DNA of 64,000 nucleotides. It comes from Varroa destructor (taxonomy: Eukaryota; Arthropoda; Arachnida; Mesostigmata; Varroidae). Location of the stretch: contig NW_019211457.1 of assembly GCF_002443255.2 (NCBI RefSeq), positions 41,019,126-41,083,125 on the forward strand, read 5' to 3'. Shown here in pieces: positions 14,601 to 27,817 of the stretch. The notes beneath the pieces were generated by a model, which worked only from the letters and a program-made list of their open reading frames with translations, searched no databases and was not told where the DNA came from. Position numbers and translations under genes: made by a program. Position 1 is the stretch's first letter, and every line of letters starts with the position of its first letter.

Positions 14601-17600
14601 TGCAAGTCACATAACCCACAAACAGATAGCCAAGTTAAGTCGGACTAGTTTCAAAGTGGTTTTCGCCTGTCCTCATAACTTCCTGCTCACTGCCCATCTC
14701 AAAGCTGAGTATAGCATTGCCTTCTGCTACAGTGCACCTCTGTTAAGCAGTTAAACCCTGCGTCAAAGAAATTGCGCAACCAGCACCGCTCCCTTAGCGA
14801 CTAACGAAAAGCGTAACTATCAATATGGCGAGTCGAGAAAGGGAAGGCAGTTTAGTCCCCGTTTCTTCAAACATTTTCTATTAAAGCGCCGCCGCTTTAG
14901 CGGATCCCCAGTCAGGCCAAGCAAAGTTTGTCGGATCTAGCAGCCCATTTCATCTTGATCGTCTGTGTATATCCGCGTGAAAAAGCAGACCATAACCAGC
15001 ACCCAAGCGTTGGTCACTTCTCCTCGGTTAACTTCCACTTTTCGTTACTCGAGAACGGATGTCGGTTGGAGCCCTCTATCGTTTCCTGCCTTCACAAGTC
15101 TAAACATGAACCGGCAGTGATTGCACGAACCTTGAACATTTAGCTGGACCACCGTACTTAGGCCGGATCCCACCCCGTTGGCAGCCTGACAGAGATACGG
15201 ACCGCGATCCTGATAACGAACCATTGCGATACGCAGGGTGCCGTTCTCAAAGATCTGGTAATCGGGACCACTCAGGATTTGCTTGTATTCTGATGATTGG
15301 CGTTCTGCAATATTTTTTTGTACGACGAAGTGCAATTACAACGGAGCACAGAACTTGCTTAGAATAACCTCCATTAGTACTACCAATTCGTAAAAACGAC
15401 ACAACCTGACTATCTTTTTTTGTGGGCTTTTGTATGTAAGTAATTCTTCTGTTTTTTTATTAGATATTACATTTGCAATGCAACACGTATTTGAACGCAA
15501 ACCATTCTCTCTCATCGAAGCGCCATTATCTGTTTACCTGTCCCTCCCCTTTGCCAAATAATGCGCGGTAGAGGATGCCCAGTAGCCATACAGTCTACGT
15601 GGATACTGTAACCTTCCACAGCTGATGAATCCTTCGGTTCGCGAACCCAGTGAGGTGGAACTGTCAAATTAGAGTAAACACGTGTTTATTTGTTGTAGAC
15701 CTATAAGTTCCTTTATTGACCTGTCGCAGTACATATACTCGGTCCTCATAGTCAGCAAGATTATACAACGTTTCTAGCAAATGTTATCGTAAGACAAATA
15801 AATGCAGAGTTTAATCTTAAGATTGTTACATTCAAGCTAGCAAGAATGCGTCATTACTCTGACAAAATTAGAACTAATGCGCAGTGTCTATTCGGTTCCC
15901 GCGATCCTCCATGACTCCTAGTCCTGGCTGGCAACTGCAGTGCTAAAACTTATTCGAAACATGTGAAAATTGTAAACCTACCGTGAACCATGAGTATCGC
16001 CGTATAGTTTACAACAGCTGCGTCGTTGCTCGCCATACAGGTGTAGTTTCCATTGTGAGCGGGGTTCAAGGCATCGATGACCAACGCTACGGAGAATGCA
16101 TCCAGAGAGCGCACCTACGAAGATAAAACAAAACAGGCCGAGAGAAAAAAAGGGAGAGAAAAATTATGGGATGGACCTTTTATTCATCCCGTGCAGGTGT
16201 CGACCCGCGCTGAGCTGACAAACGAGACAAACGTAGTCGTTTCCCAACACGGTACAATTCACCTTTTTCTTGACGTAACAGAGGCTTTTACTTGTGAATT
16301 AAATCAGCCTGCAGCTTTTAGTTTACACTGTGGCCGTTGGGACTAGCTTACGGATTAGGTGGTCGGATAGCAAATTGTGCATCACGTAGCGCATCGGCTG
16401 CCTTACCTGTAGTTGTGCCCCGGATTGCAACGGTAAGTTATTTTTCAACCAGCGGATTGTAAGTGGTTGATCGCCTCTAGCAATGTTACAGTAGACACGG
16501 GTTCGCATCCCTTCGTATAAATTCTCGTCGAAAGCGAACCTCTCGATCAGAGGAGGAACTGAAAAATTCGGGACGTGAAACATACTAGTGAGATTTTTAT
16601 GAATAGAATCCAAACTAACCGATATCAGTGTAAATAGATGTCACTCCATAACTAATTCAGGTACGATTTTTACGCTCTTAGAAATTAAGTTCTGACATGT
16701 CTCACTATCGCGGCTAATCAGTTGATTGTGGTTTAGCTTAACTTGCACGGCCATCCGAGCTTTAACATGGAATATCGTCGACAACCGATTGCATGCGCAC
16801 AATGCTCGTCTTGTTTCTCTGTTTCAACCGTATTTACGAAGCTTTGGCTTTGAGGTAGGAAACTTTGAATGGGAAATGGAACAGTAGTAGGGGACTTGTT
16901 GCTACACGGAATTGCCTATCATATACTTGTTGAATAAAACTATTCATTCCATTAATTATCGATGGTATGGCCTTAGCGATGATCTCACGACGCTAAACTC
17001 TGAGCATACTTCCAAATCTTACCCTAGCACTTATTGTAAGTGGGTTCCGTCATTGGAGCACGAGCAGGCTGAGGTTAAGCGTACTCGCTCAACCTCGACA
17101 CGCTGAGTCAGCATCTTGCTTTCGACGCTCGATACCTTATATTTCCTTATATAAATACTACCACCAGTTTCACCTCGTGGACCATAGCATGCCGTCACTA
17201 CTATTATTATTGTTAGTAATTATGAATCCTCGCCCTCGTTGTATGTTGTTCTTGCGTGCTGCCGAAGAGCCCGCCCGTTGTGCCTCGCGTCTTTCTCTCT
17301 CTTTTCGCCTAACCGCCCGTTACAACGAATGCTAGTCGCAACGGACAGAGTCAAGGCCACGGCAGGCGCGAGGTGTGGAAAGAGGAACCCTCCGTCCAGG
17401 AGAAAATACGGGTCGCAGCAACGTCGGTCGGCTGCAGGAACTACCGTAACAGTCAAATATGCGATGTCGACAAAGCGAAGCGTGGGTCTTCGAGTCTAGA
17501 AGGGTCACGGTGCCATCGCGGTATCCCGTCGTTGCCACCACTGCTGGTACAAGGGCCATTTGCATGGAAACGATGTCATTATGACCTTAGAAGTAGCGGC

Positions 17601-20600
17601 CAGCTAAGTGCAGCCACAACAACTAGAACGAAAAGCGAAGGATTGAGAGGTAAGCACGATGCCTGCTTGTCTTTCCATTCTCGTCGGGCTGATACATCCA
17701 GGCAACCAAAATGCAAAGCTTCTCTTTCGAGATGAGGTCGCGGGTTATAACGCCCTGTCGAATTTCGCGCTTTCTAATGTTTGAACAGGCCTACCCGTAT
17801 GAAAAAGCAATTCAAACCAACACTGGTGAAACATGTTCTGTTAGAGGGACATGCCAACATGAAGGACTAGTAGCGCTCTTGCAATTTCGGCAACGATCGG
17901 CAGCAGCGAGCATGAAGCATTGGTGGAAGGCAAGTGCCGTGGCCTCTTGCCGCGTTTGGTAATAGTGGCGTGTGCCTTGACTGTTTCTAACCGTCGTATC
18001 ATACCGCATCACATTCCCAAGAAACGGGCTGACCCCTAATTCTTAGTCTCCGCTGTAGTTCTTCTCTATGGCACAGCGCGTATTAAAACTGGGAAAAAGG
18101 TATTATCGGATGCAGCGAGCAAGGAAGGCCTCAAGCGACTAAAACAACTGAGAGCTTAACCAGTTAGCGGCAGTTCATTCCACGAAGGCGGCACTGGTAG
18201 GAGTCGGTACTGATGTCCAGGCCGTATTAAACTTGGGCAGGAACTGAAGGCCAAGATGGCAATGAACGGGTGGGAGGACGTTAAGACGAGACGCCGAGAA
18301 AAGCAATTGGTCGCAGAAGTGTACTGCAATATCTTTCCAGCACATTAAACGCCAGTCAGTAACATAATGGCTCTCACGCAACGGCCACTTGTCTTTTAGC
18401 TACCGGAGTGTGTAGCTTTTTAGTTCAAACTTCGGCAGTTTTACCGTTTCGGCACTGCGTTGGTTAGCGGTGAAACCTTCGCCGGTTAGAAGAGGCAGGT
18501 AACTTAAAGGGAAACGCCGGCTGGATAGCCCCTACAAGCCTTGCCAGAACTATTACTTGGTAACCGTTTAGTTTCTGCCACCTGATGGTGTACGAGTCTA
18601 TTTTTTTCGTCCTGTTACTTCCAGCTGCGAACAGCTCCTTTAGGCCTTCCCTGTCCCTCCTGCTTTCAGGCCAGCTCGGCTCGCTCCAAATCTGCCACTA
18701 TTATTAGAGCAGCTCGTGCCTATAGAGCGTAGTCTCTTCACTGAACTCTTCTGCACAGGCGACTAAATGTTGCCACACCGGCCAGCATACCGTCAACTGC
18801 CACGTCCTACAAGTAGCACTGTCCATATGTCTGAGATAGTCATAGAGTACGAGCTAGCTATGGTGCCGCTGCTGTGATTGCCAGTCAAGTTACCATGCCT
18901 AACCAGTATCCTGCAGGCCTTTCAGGCTAGGTTGCCTTTGTCGAATGCCACTCTTTTCAGGGTACACAGTATGCGCAACGGAAATCTGCTCTCGTAAACA
19001 TTCACACTTCCTGAAAAATTTTACCCGTCACTCTCACCAACTAATCGATGTGTTTGCAAAGGACAGGCAGGCAAGTCTGTCAATACATATTCTCAACAAA
19101 CGATACAGCAAGGGAACAAGTATCAAGAGCATTGTATAACGTTTTAATCGTAGAATGTTTTTGGTTGTGCTGTTCGTTAGTGTATGGTAGTGCCGTGGTT
19201 TCCAAAGAAAAACCTGCTTGAAGGCTCTAGGTTATATTGAAAGTGGAAAGAAAAAGGCGGAACGTATCAAAATCAGATCTACACGATAATAATTCTATAC
19301 TGTCACGTGTTCATCAATGAACTTACGTAGGCAGCCAGATCCAATTAACAATAGCTGCACTGGCAAAATCCATGCACTCTTATAAACACAAATCTCTATT
19401 AAGAACTGCATAAGATTGAGCCAGAAATTATTCAGTTAGATCTATTACTTTGCATAGTCATGTCAGATCTTTAAACTTTCGTTCAACAACTAATTTAAAC
19501 ATTCTTCTTTGCTAGGCACTTAATAGGCACACAGAGTGCCTCAATTGGGTGGAAAAAGCAGTCTAACGTATATCTGTCTCAATATCGCACGACACCTATT
19601 TAGGTTACCGCGGGAAAACGTCAATAGATAATTAATGATGGCGCGTTGTAATCCTAATGCGGAGAATTCAAGCGCAAAAATGCTCTACCATCAGATTTAC
19701 TAACATCTCGTTTAGGCAACACCTGTTCGTAGTAGATTTTTTTTTTGTATGTTTTCAAGTAGGTTCGATTGCTTTAGGCATTTTCCCTATTTTTCACGGT
19801 GATTGACGTTTCCAGAAAAAGTGCATATATTCACCACTCATGCGCGCGCAATCCCACTAAAATTAGGCGCCTGGCATTTGCTACTGTTTGTGGTAGAGTC
19901 TGGGACGGTGTTTTAGACAGTAGTAACGATAGACCAGAACCTAAAAGCTAACATGCCCTACGAATATTTCCAGTTAACCAGGTACGTTTCTTTAACCTCG
20001 TCGTTATGAGGGTAGCAGCGCTATGCTGCTGTTTCTGCTGCCGGTGAACCCGGAGGGGTGCTCCGTTAGACTTGTTCGGGAAAGACCCCCCATTCGTCCC
20101 TAGTTGCTGCCCACACCTTGTTTAGAGCTCCAGAAAGCCCAAATCGCCCTACCTCAGTTGCCGTTTCCCCAAGCAGCCATGTCAACTGGGACAGGGCAGG
20201 AAGAGAAGCGGCTTCTTAGCTTCCTTAGCAATGTTTCATTCAGTGTCGCCGCTTGACACGAACCATAGTAGGAACTTTTTCCGCGAGTGGTTGCTAGCAG
20301 CTAACACCTACTCCGCTAGAGCTACCTTCCGGTCGCGTAGTGCCACCGCCAACTTTCACGTGGTCCAATTAACTCAGCTTCGATGAGAAAAGAGAGGCCC
20401 TTAAGTCCAAACCTCAGAAGCACCCACTTGCCACTGATGGTCGCCTACTAGCTCGCCAATGCGTCATCAGTGCCGCCCCTAGTCTCCTCAGTCCATACCG
20501 TTTCGTCCCAACTGCTACTATTCTTGGGCGCTACCTAGCGTGGCCTGTCCGCTCCGGTGTCACACACACGTTCCCACATTATTCTCTACCGACCATTTCG

Positions 20601-23600
20601 TCCTGCCAGCTGGTTGTTTACAGCAGTGTCGCAAGCCTGAGGCTACCGAAGCTCCACCTATGCCTTCCTTGGCATTCAAGGTCGACGGCGACCTCGACGA
20701 AGAATGAGAATTAGGAGAAAAGGAGCGACAGCAGTAGAAGCGGCGCCAGCAGAGGCGTTATCCACATGCTACTCTGTTCTGCTATATGAATGTGCTTCAC
20801 ACGCCAGCTCAGTCAGCGGCGTTTTGCGGTAGACAGTGGAATCCTGGCGGCCGGCCGACAGAACCATTCCTATACTTCTGGCCTAACGACGGAAGTAGCG
20901 ATTCCTCCATTTTTCCATTTTCCTTACGCGGGAAAGCTCGGACTTGGGCCTGATCTCTCGGCCTTTTAGGTACCAACGGCTGCGTCAGCTTCGACAGCGC
21001 TCCGTAAAAAATGAGGCGGTTAGCTTCTCGCGGCCAGTACCTTTTCTCCTAACCCGCTGTGAGGCAGGCTTCAGGCTTTTGGCTCTCCTTGGCACGATCA
21101 ACCCCCGTTAGAAACGGAATATAGGAAGACGGCACAGGCACACAGCAGCCTACGAAGGACGCCTTGAGCACGATAAAGAAACGCACGCGTAAGGAGGCAA
21201 GTAGGCCAACAGACGCAGGCTGGCTTGCCGTTCTGAGCCTTCCTCCTTGCTATACATGCAGCAGCATACGAGATGGGCAGTTTTGGCTGAGAAGTCGCTC
21301 GTCTGCTCATTAGGACTAATTGACACTTGAGAAGGCTTTTTGCCCAAATGCTAGCTGCCAGTACATCGTTGAGATGGGTTGGGTTCGTAGCCAGATGCCT
21401 GCCAGCTGAGGCAATAGAAAGCCATGCTATGTAGCATATATAGCATTATGCTGTATCTGTCAGCAGCCCGAGACAGCAGTGATGGACCGATCCAGAAGCG
21501 TTAACAGTTTCATGGCTGCTAGCTACACCCATCCAGCGCAAGGCCGGAGACCGCCGTTGCTCAGAGATAGCACTGTATGCTAGTTGGTTAAGTGATAGTT
21601 GTGTGACTGGGGGAGAGGTTCTGCTTATGCAATAGATTTGGTTCCACCGGCATCCCCTCTAAGGTGGTTGCATAGGCGATTTGTCTAATTTCAGCTTAGC
21701 CTATTTTCACATAAAGATTGCCAGCAATGATTATAGCAAGTATGTGTACAGGATCGTGTCGCATATTAGGTCCTTTTTTGCCGCTATTATACTATTAGAA
21801 ATTACGAATCAAGTAGCCATCAAAGGATAGGCTACTCCTAAATAAGAAAAGATAGGACAATACTGTTACGAAGTCGACTTATAAAAACCATGGGCATTCA
21901 AAATGTTTTTATTGTGAATATTAACATTTTTGATCTCTTAACTTAAGAAAAAAACTTTTTTTTGGTAAACCTTTATTTGTTTAATATCTCGCAAACATCA
22001 TCTATACCTGGTCTACTGCAACATATCCCCCTCTTGAAAAATTTGGAGAACAAAATCTGGTAATATTATCTCAAACAATATAAGAAGCTAAAGCATGTCG
22101 CATTACTTTTGAAATCAGTACGTTTTTCCAATTTTTTTCTAGTAGATCAATGGTTTCATAGGCTTGGCAAAATGTAGAGGTATATTTCTGGCATCAGATG
22201 GATACAAAAGCAATCAATTTAGCATCATTGACGAAGTTTAGTACGATCAAATATATTTATTTTTGTATTATAGAGTAACGAAAGTTCCATGAACTTAAAA
22301 GAAGTGGTTCGACTGATTTATATAGGAAGTTGATATAAATGAGTCTATTTCAGACTAATTCTTGTATGTAGCAACTGTCTACTTCTAAATCACACTGGTT
22401 CTGACGAATATGTCGGGGGAATTCTACGGCATGCTTTATTACTTGCAGTATCTTAAAATCAATAGACGATTTTTCCACTAAGTACAAGTTCGTTTTCTAA
22501 AGAATACGTCCAACTTACTGTATGCACATTAATTAACAACACTGTTGCCAGTTTATTCATGCGACAAAATACATTTGTGATTTGTGTATCTGTACGTCGT
22601 TCGTTAGCGAGGCACGGAGCTCGTACCGTGCGGGTAAGTCGGCAATCAGAGCGTATGAAGTCTTCTCGTAGAAAGTCAAGATTTAGTCCATGCAGATAGA
22701 TAGGGTTGTGGTCCTGCTCTGCATTTCCCGCTTGCGAAAAAGCAAGTGAGAAGGAGATACAGGGAGATAACTGCCAAGCGAGAAATGGGAGCCGGGAGTG
22801 CTTGGCCTCATCAGCCTCAATGGTGAGGGGGGCAACGAACTGAGATTAGAGGACAATCCCATCAAGCAGAGGTAGCAGCAGCGCGACCAGGCCACCTAGG
22901 CGACGCGCGAAGCTGGCCTCTTCCTACTCTTTTCCGTCGCCATCTAGGCCCGTTTTAGCACACATCGTCCGTGTTTAACATTTTACAGGAGACGACAAAG
23001 GTTCGTTGAGCCAGTCGGCCGACGGTGTCAATGACGACGGTTGTGTTATCACAGCTGCATTGCGACGCTGTCGTCTTCCTCTCCCGGCTCTTCCTTTCTC
23101 TCTCTTCCCCCTTTTTAGGCGTCGTTCCTCGTAGGGTTCGCCGTCGTACAAACGAAAGCGGGTCTCGAACCTTGAGCTCATTCCGCTGGGGCGTCAGCCC
23201 GTTGTTCAGGGATGGAATCTAAGCTGGATAGAAAGAACAGGGCGGGTGTGTGAAATGGGGACCTCTTTTTATCTTTACTTCATTGCTGGTGGCTCGTACG
23301 ACAGCTGAGCAAATGGTCAGATGGCAGATCGACTGGACTGCGACAGAGGTTGCACAACAAAGAGTATATAGGAAAGGAGGCGGCTGCCTGTTTTACACTA
23401 CCGTCCGAAGGCGCAAAGGCGACTTCAGTGCCTCGCTAAAAGCGTGGCGGTCGGCTGGTTTAGACGATCATCAGAAAAAATTTTATACTGCTTGGTTGTT
23501 TCTATCATTGTTGCAGTAGCATCGGCGTACTCTTTTACTTTTCTCTCGCCCTCTCGTCCTTTTCTGCCACTTCTTCTTTTTAATGCTGATTTAAAGGTGA

Positions 23601-26600
23601 AGATCATGCATGTCTTTTGCCAGCCCATTTCGAGTCCTTGGTGGGACCCGGTAAAATCTTACAGGGTACGGCCAGGTTCGGCTGTGCGGCGGACCACGTC
23701 CTGTCAGGCTGTACTTGCTCCGGAAGGCCGCAGTCTTGAGAGAAAATTTCAAAATCAACAGTGACATCTTTCACAACAAGTTGTGTGTCGCAAAGTAACA
23801 CACAAACGCACACAGTATTATGGTAATAACGCAGGCGAGCCACATCAAGTAAGAGTGGAAAGTAACAACATAGCTACTATGCGACTACAAACGAGATAGA
23901 TAAACGGGGCGCATCAGGAAGTGGAGAATGACAGGACTTCAAGCCCTGACGGGTGAGTGTTGTATTTCTGGTCTTAACACGAAAGATGCCGGCGAACAAT
24001 GGGAAACGTTCGGCTCTTTTGAACAAAACGCTGTGTTTCAACATCTTCCAGTCATGCCCTAACATTATCCGCTGCTATCCAAATTTCCAAGAGTCTCGTA
24101 GAACCGGTCCCGTTCTACATCTTTGTTACGACTAGTAAAGATAAAGATATGAGGTCAGCCGTTCCGTGTCGCGTATAGAGAACAAAAGAGGGTGAGAAAG
24201 CAAGTGCGAGTAAAGTAAACAAGCAGGCCTCCAAAGAAATGGCGTATCATTATATACCTATGTAGACATTGTAGTGGTAGAAGTGAAAGTTTTCCTGGAG
24301 CGTACTCACGTTACATAGGTTTGAATAACCTTAGAGCGGACGCGGGCGAATGGGCGAGAGTAAGAGGGCCAGGGAAAAGACAAGCGAAAGTAACGACAAA
24401 AAAGCCCCGCATCATGATCGGGAGCGCGACAAAACGAGCCGTTACAGATATGCGCACCTTGTATATGAAGCATGACGGATTTCAGCTAGACGACGAGTGT
24501 AAAATGTCGATGGGGTGTCATAATAGTGTTGTATCAAATGTTCGTATGAAGTTGGGAAACAAAACTTCACAACGCCGCGCAATGTTACCCATAAATTACG
24601 TGTTTTCCAGTGTAGGCCAACAAAGGTCCTTAAACAGAGTTGGATAGGGAAAAATTCAGTGGTCGCATATTGCGCTCATGCTGAGTACATTCATATTCTA
24701 TGGAAAGAGTTTTGTTCTATAGTATTTTGTGGGTCCTTTTTCATCTGCATACAATCATGATTCAATCGAATCTCCAACTAAGAAATAAGTCATCGTTGCT
24801 CTCTTTAAATGGTTCGAACAGCGTTTTAGGAACACGGCTTATTTCAGCGCCGCATTGACTGGCTGCCTCAAAGCCTTATGCATCTGCCGAGTAGGTCCAC
24901 CTATAAAAGAGGAACAGTTCGATCTTCAGGCTCTTGGATCCTGTTCCTGTAAAATTAGTCAACGAGGCCATTATCCAGGTATCCTTTTCATGCTATGGTT
25001 CCCCCAACCTTCTCGAAGATAAAGAAAAGCGGAACGCCAATAAAAATTTCATTGAAAGTTTTCACACTTCCATTCTAGCTTCATTCGTTGCATTTCTGCC
25101 TCTGCGAAGTTGAGCTATCCTAGTCTTTTTGTCCGTACAACACTGCCACACTCGCTTATACAACACCGGCAAGCGACCTCTGGCCAGCAACCCGTATTTG
25201 GCGCTCCTCTGCCTTGAGTGTTATCGTTTCACAACTGCTGCTGGGAGAGTTATTCCCCGTTGCCGCAAGAATGGGTACCTTAGCCCATTTTAACCCGTTC
25301 GATGTCCAATCCCATGCATTTGCAACACCAACGATGATGGTAGGGGCGTTTGATGGTTTTTTGCGGAGCTACTATGGGTTGTTATTCTGTGGGCGGCTGT
25401 TAGGGCCATGTATCCATTGTCTCAGCATATCTGCACTAGTCGACCACATTTCCATCGTAAAGCTTGCGGTACAGCTTGCCTTTCTAATCCTTCTCGCTAC
25501 TTTTGTTGTTGTGGCCCCATATACAAACGCTTTACCTAGGGTACGAACGCTGGCGCACAAAGGCCTACGATGAAACGGACGAACGTCGGTCGCCACAGTA
25601 AAGCGTTTGACTTTGTCGGCGGTAGCAGCTGAAGTGAACCCCCGTTACTGCTACCACACGATCTTAGTGACTTCAAGGAACTTGAAGATTCGCCCGCGTC
25701 ACGTACCGTAGTTGTGCGAGTATAGGGCTTTGATAAGGCAGACATATGCTTTGTCTTACGAACTTGGTTCTAAGCCGATTGAGTGCGATAATTGAGAAAA
25801 TTCGCCGTACTCTCACGGTATTTGCTAATACGGGTTTCCAATTAATCATTTTTTACATCACGTACGGATAATCCATCCTCCTAAATCGGCCCTGACGACT
25901 CGGTGCGCGGCTGCCACAATACGAATTTCGGGTAAACCGCTATTTTAGTAATCCGTAACATCAGAAAAAGCATTTCGTCGACGGGCCAATGATGATGTCA
26001 CTGGATGATCCAGACTGGAAGTGCTAAAGAAAATTGGGCAGATATAGAAACAAGAGAAGGCTGTAGGTACTATGTAGAATGAACGAGTTACGCTGCACGT
26101 TGGTTCTCTGACCTTTGACCGTAATCGAGAGGTTGGCAGTGGCGTTATTATCGGGGCCTCTTGCCACACAGGAGTACTGGCCGGCATCATCCGTTGTTAG
26201 TGAAAACACAATAAGGGTCCCATTTGGGAATACCTTCTGCCGATGGTGCAGTGGCAAAGGGCGGCCACCTGAAATGTAAGGATTGTCAAGTCAATATTAC
26301 TGTTAGTAATAAGGCGGCCGGTTCAAATACGCAACGCGAGAATTCTATGCACTATCTAGCTTGTATTATTTTATGATAGCTTGTATTATTTTATGATAGC
26401 TAATGCTCAGTTATGATTTTTGCTCAGATCGAAATGCTTGAGAACTATATAACAAAAACTAAAATATTCAAACGGTTGATTTGACCTAGTCTTAAGGTAC
26501 AATGTATTTTTCACGATGGTATTTTGTACACTTTTTACGACAACTATATTAATGTATAATAATACGACCATATTATTTGTTGACGTATGCATTTCATAAT

Positions 26601-27786
26601 GTTCCCGTCGTACGTGTAAGCCACTCATTTCCTTGACCGTCTCACTGTTACCTTGTTTGACGCTAATCATTAACATCAATCTTGCTAAGCAGCCTCCATC
26701 TGATGATAGCACAATGTGGCAGCACCTAAGAAAATAGCCGTATATTCTTCGAAGGGAGGTAAAAGAATCATGCGCAGTTGAGCGGTTACCGGTTTTATGG
26801 ACTGACATCCCGGGCCTGAGCTGCGGTACACCTGCCCGGCCAGCTTTAAGAGCAGTCCACTGGAACAGACGAAAGGAGGCGCCTGTCTGCCTGGCCGCCG
26901 TCTTTGCGGACGTTTAGAGCGTAAACTTAATAATTCTTCACAAGTCTCGACACGTTATTTTAGCTTTCACGGTTTCTTTATATTCAGCGACGCACATGAT
27001 GGAAGGAGGGGAGGAAAAAGACAAGCCCAGCAAGTCCCTGAGGATAACATTTAACTTTCTTCCTTCTTGAGTGTATATCTTCTCTGTTTAGTTTGCATCA
27101 GGCATTTTAACTAGCCCCTTTTCCTCCTTATGTGGTCAGTAGAACGAGAAGGAACGAACACTGCCTAGATGTTGTTCCTCTGTATGGCTAAAGCATTTGT
27201 ACATAGGTATATTACTACTTTATAGAAGTCATCCAGTTGACTATAGAGTACTTTTCATTATATCGCTTCCCATCAACTGTTGCTTCTCATACGATGGGGT
27301 CTACCATCAGGCGATCGCGATCGCACCGCCGTAAACGATACGCGATGAGAATTTTTCTACCAAGAAGAAAACAAAGGGAAAAGATGATGGCGACGATCAA
27401 AACAGTGACGATGACGTGAAGTGCGTAACAATGGAGTGAACCTACATCAGTAGCCTAGTTGACTCTCCTTAGCAAATGCGACGAAGTAACTAGGTAAGCT
27501 TCATACGTATCTTGAATCAGATACGTCTGAATGTCTTTATTATCAGCTTACTGCATCGTTTTGCACTTGCCACCCATACAAGCATGTTTTTGTCGCAGTA
27601 CTACCCTTTCGTATGCGCTTTCTCACTATGTCAGAGACTATAACTCGCACTACTAGGTTGGTCAGATCTCTGCGGAACTGTCGCGGTCGCTGTCCAGCGC
27701 GTGACACGAGAAGACACACTATCATCTACTGCCCGTCGTCTCGAGGCAACGATAAAAAATACGACACAACAGCGATATGTAGTCGA

Positions 27787-27817
<31 letters not shown>

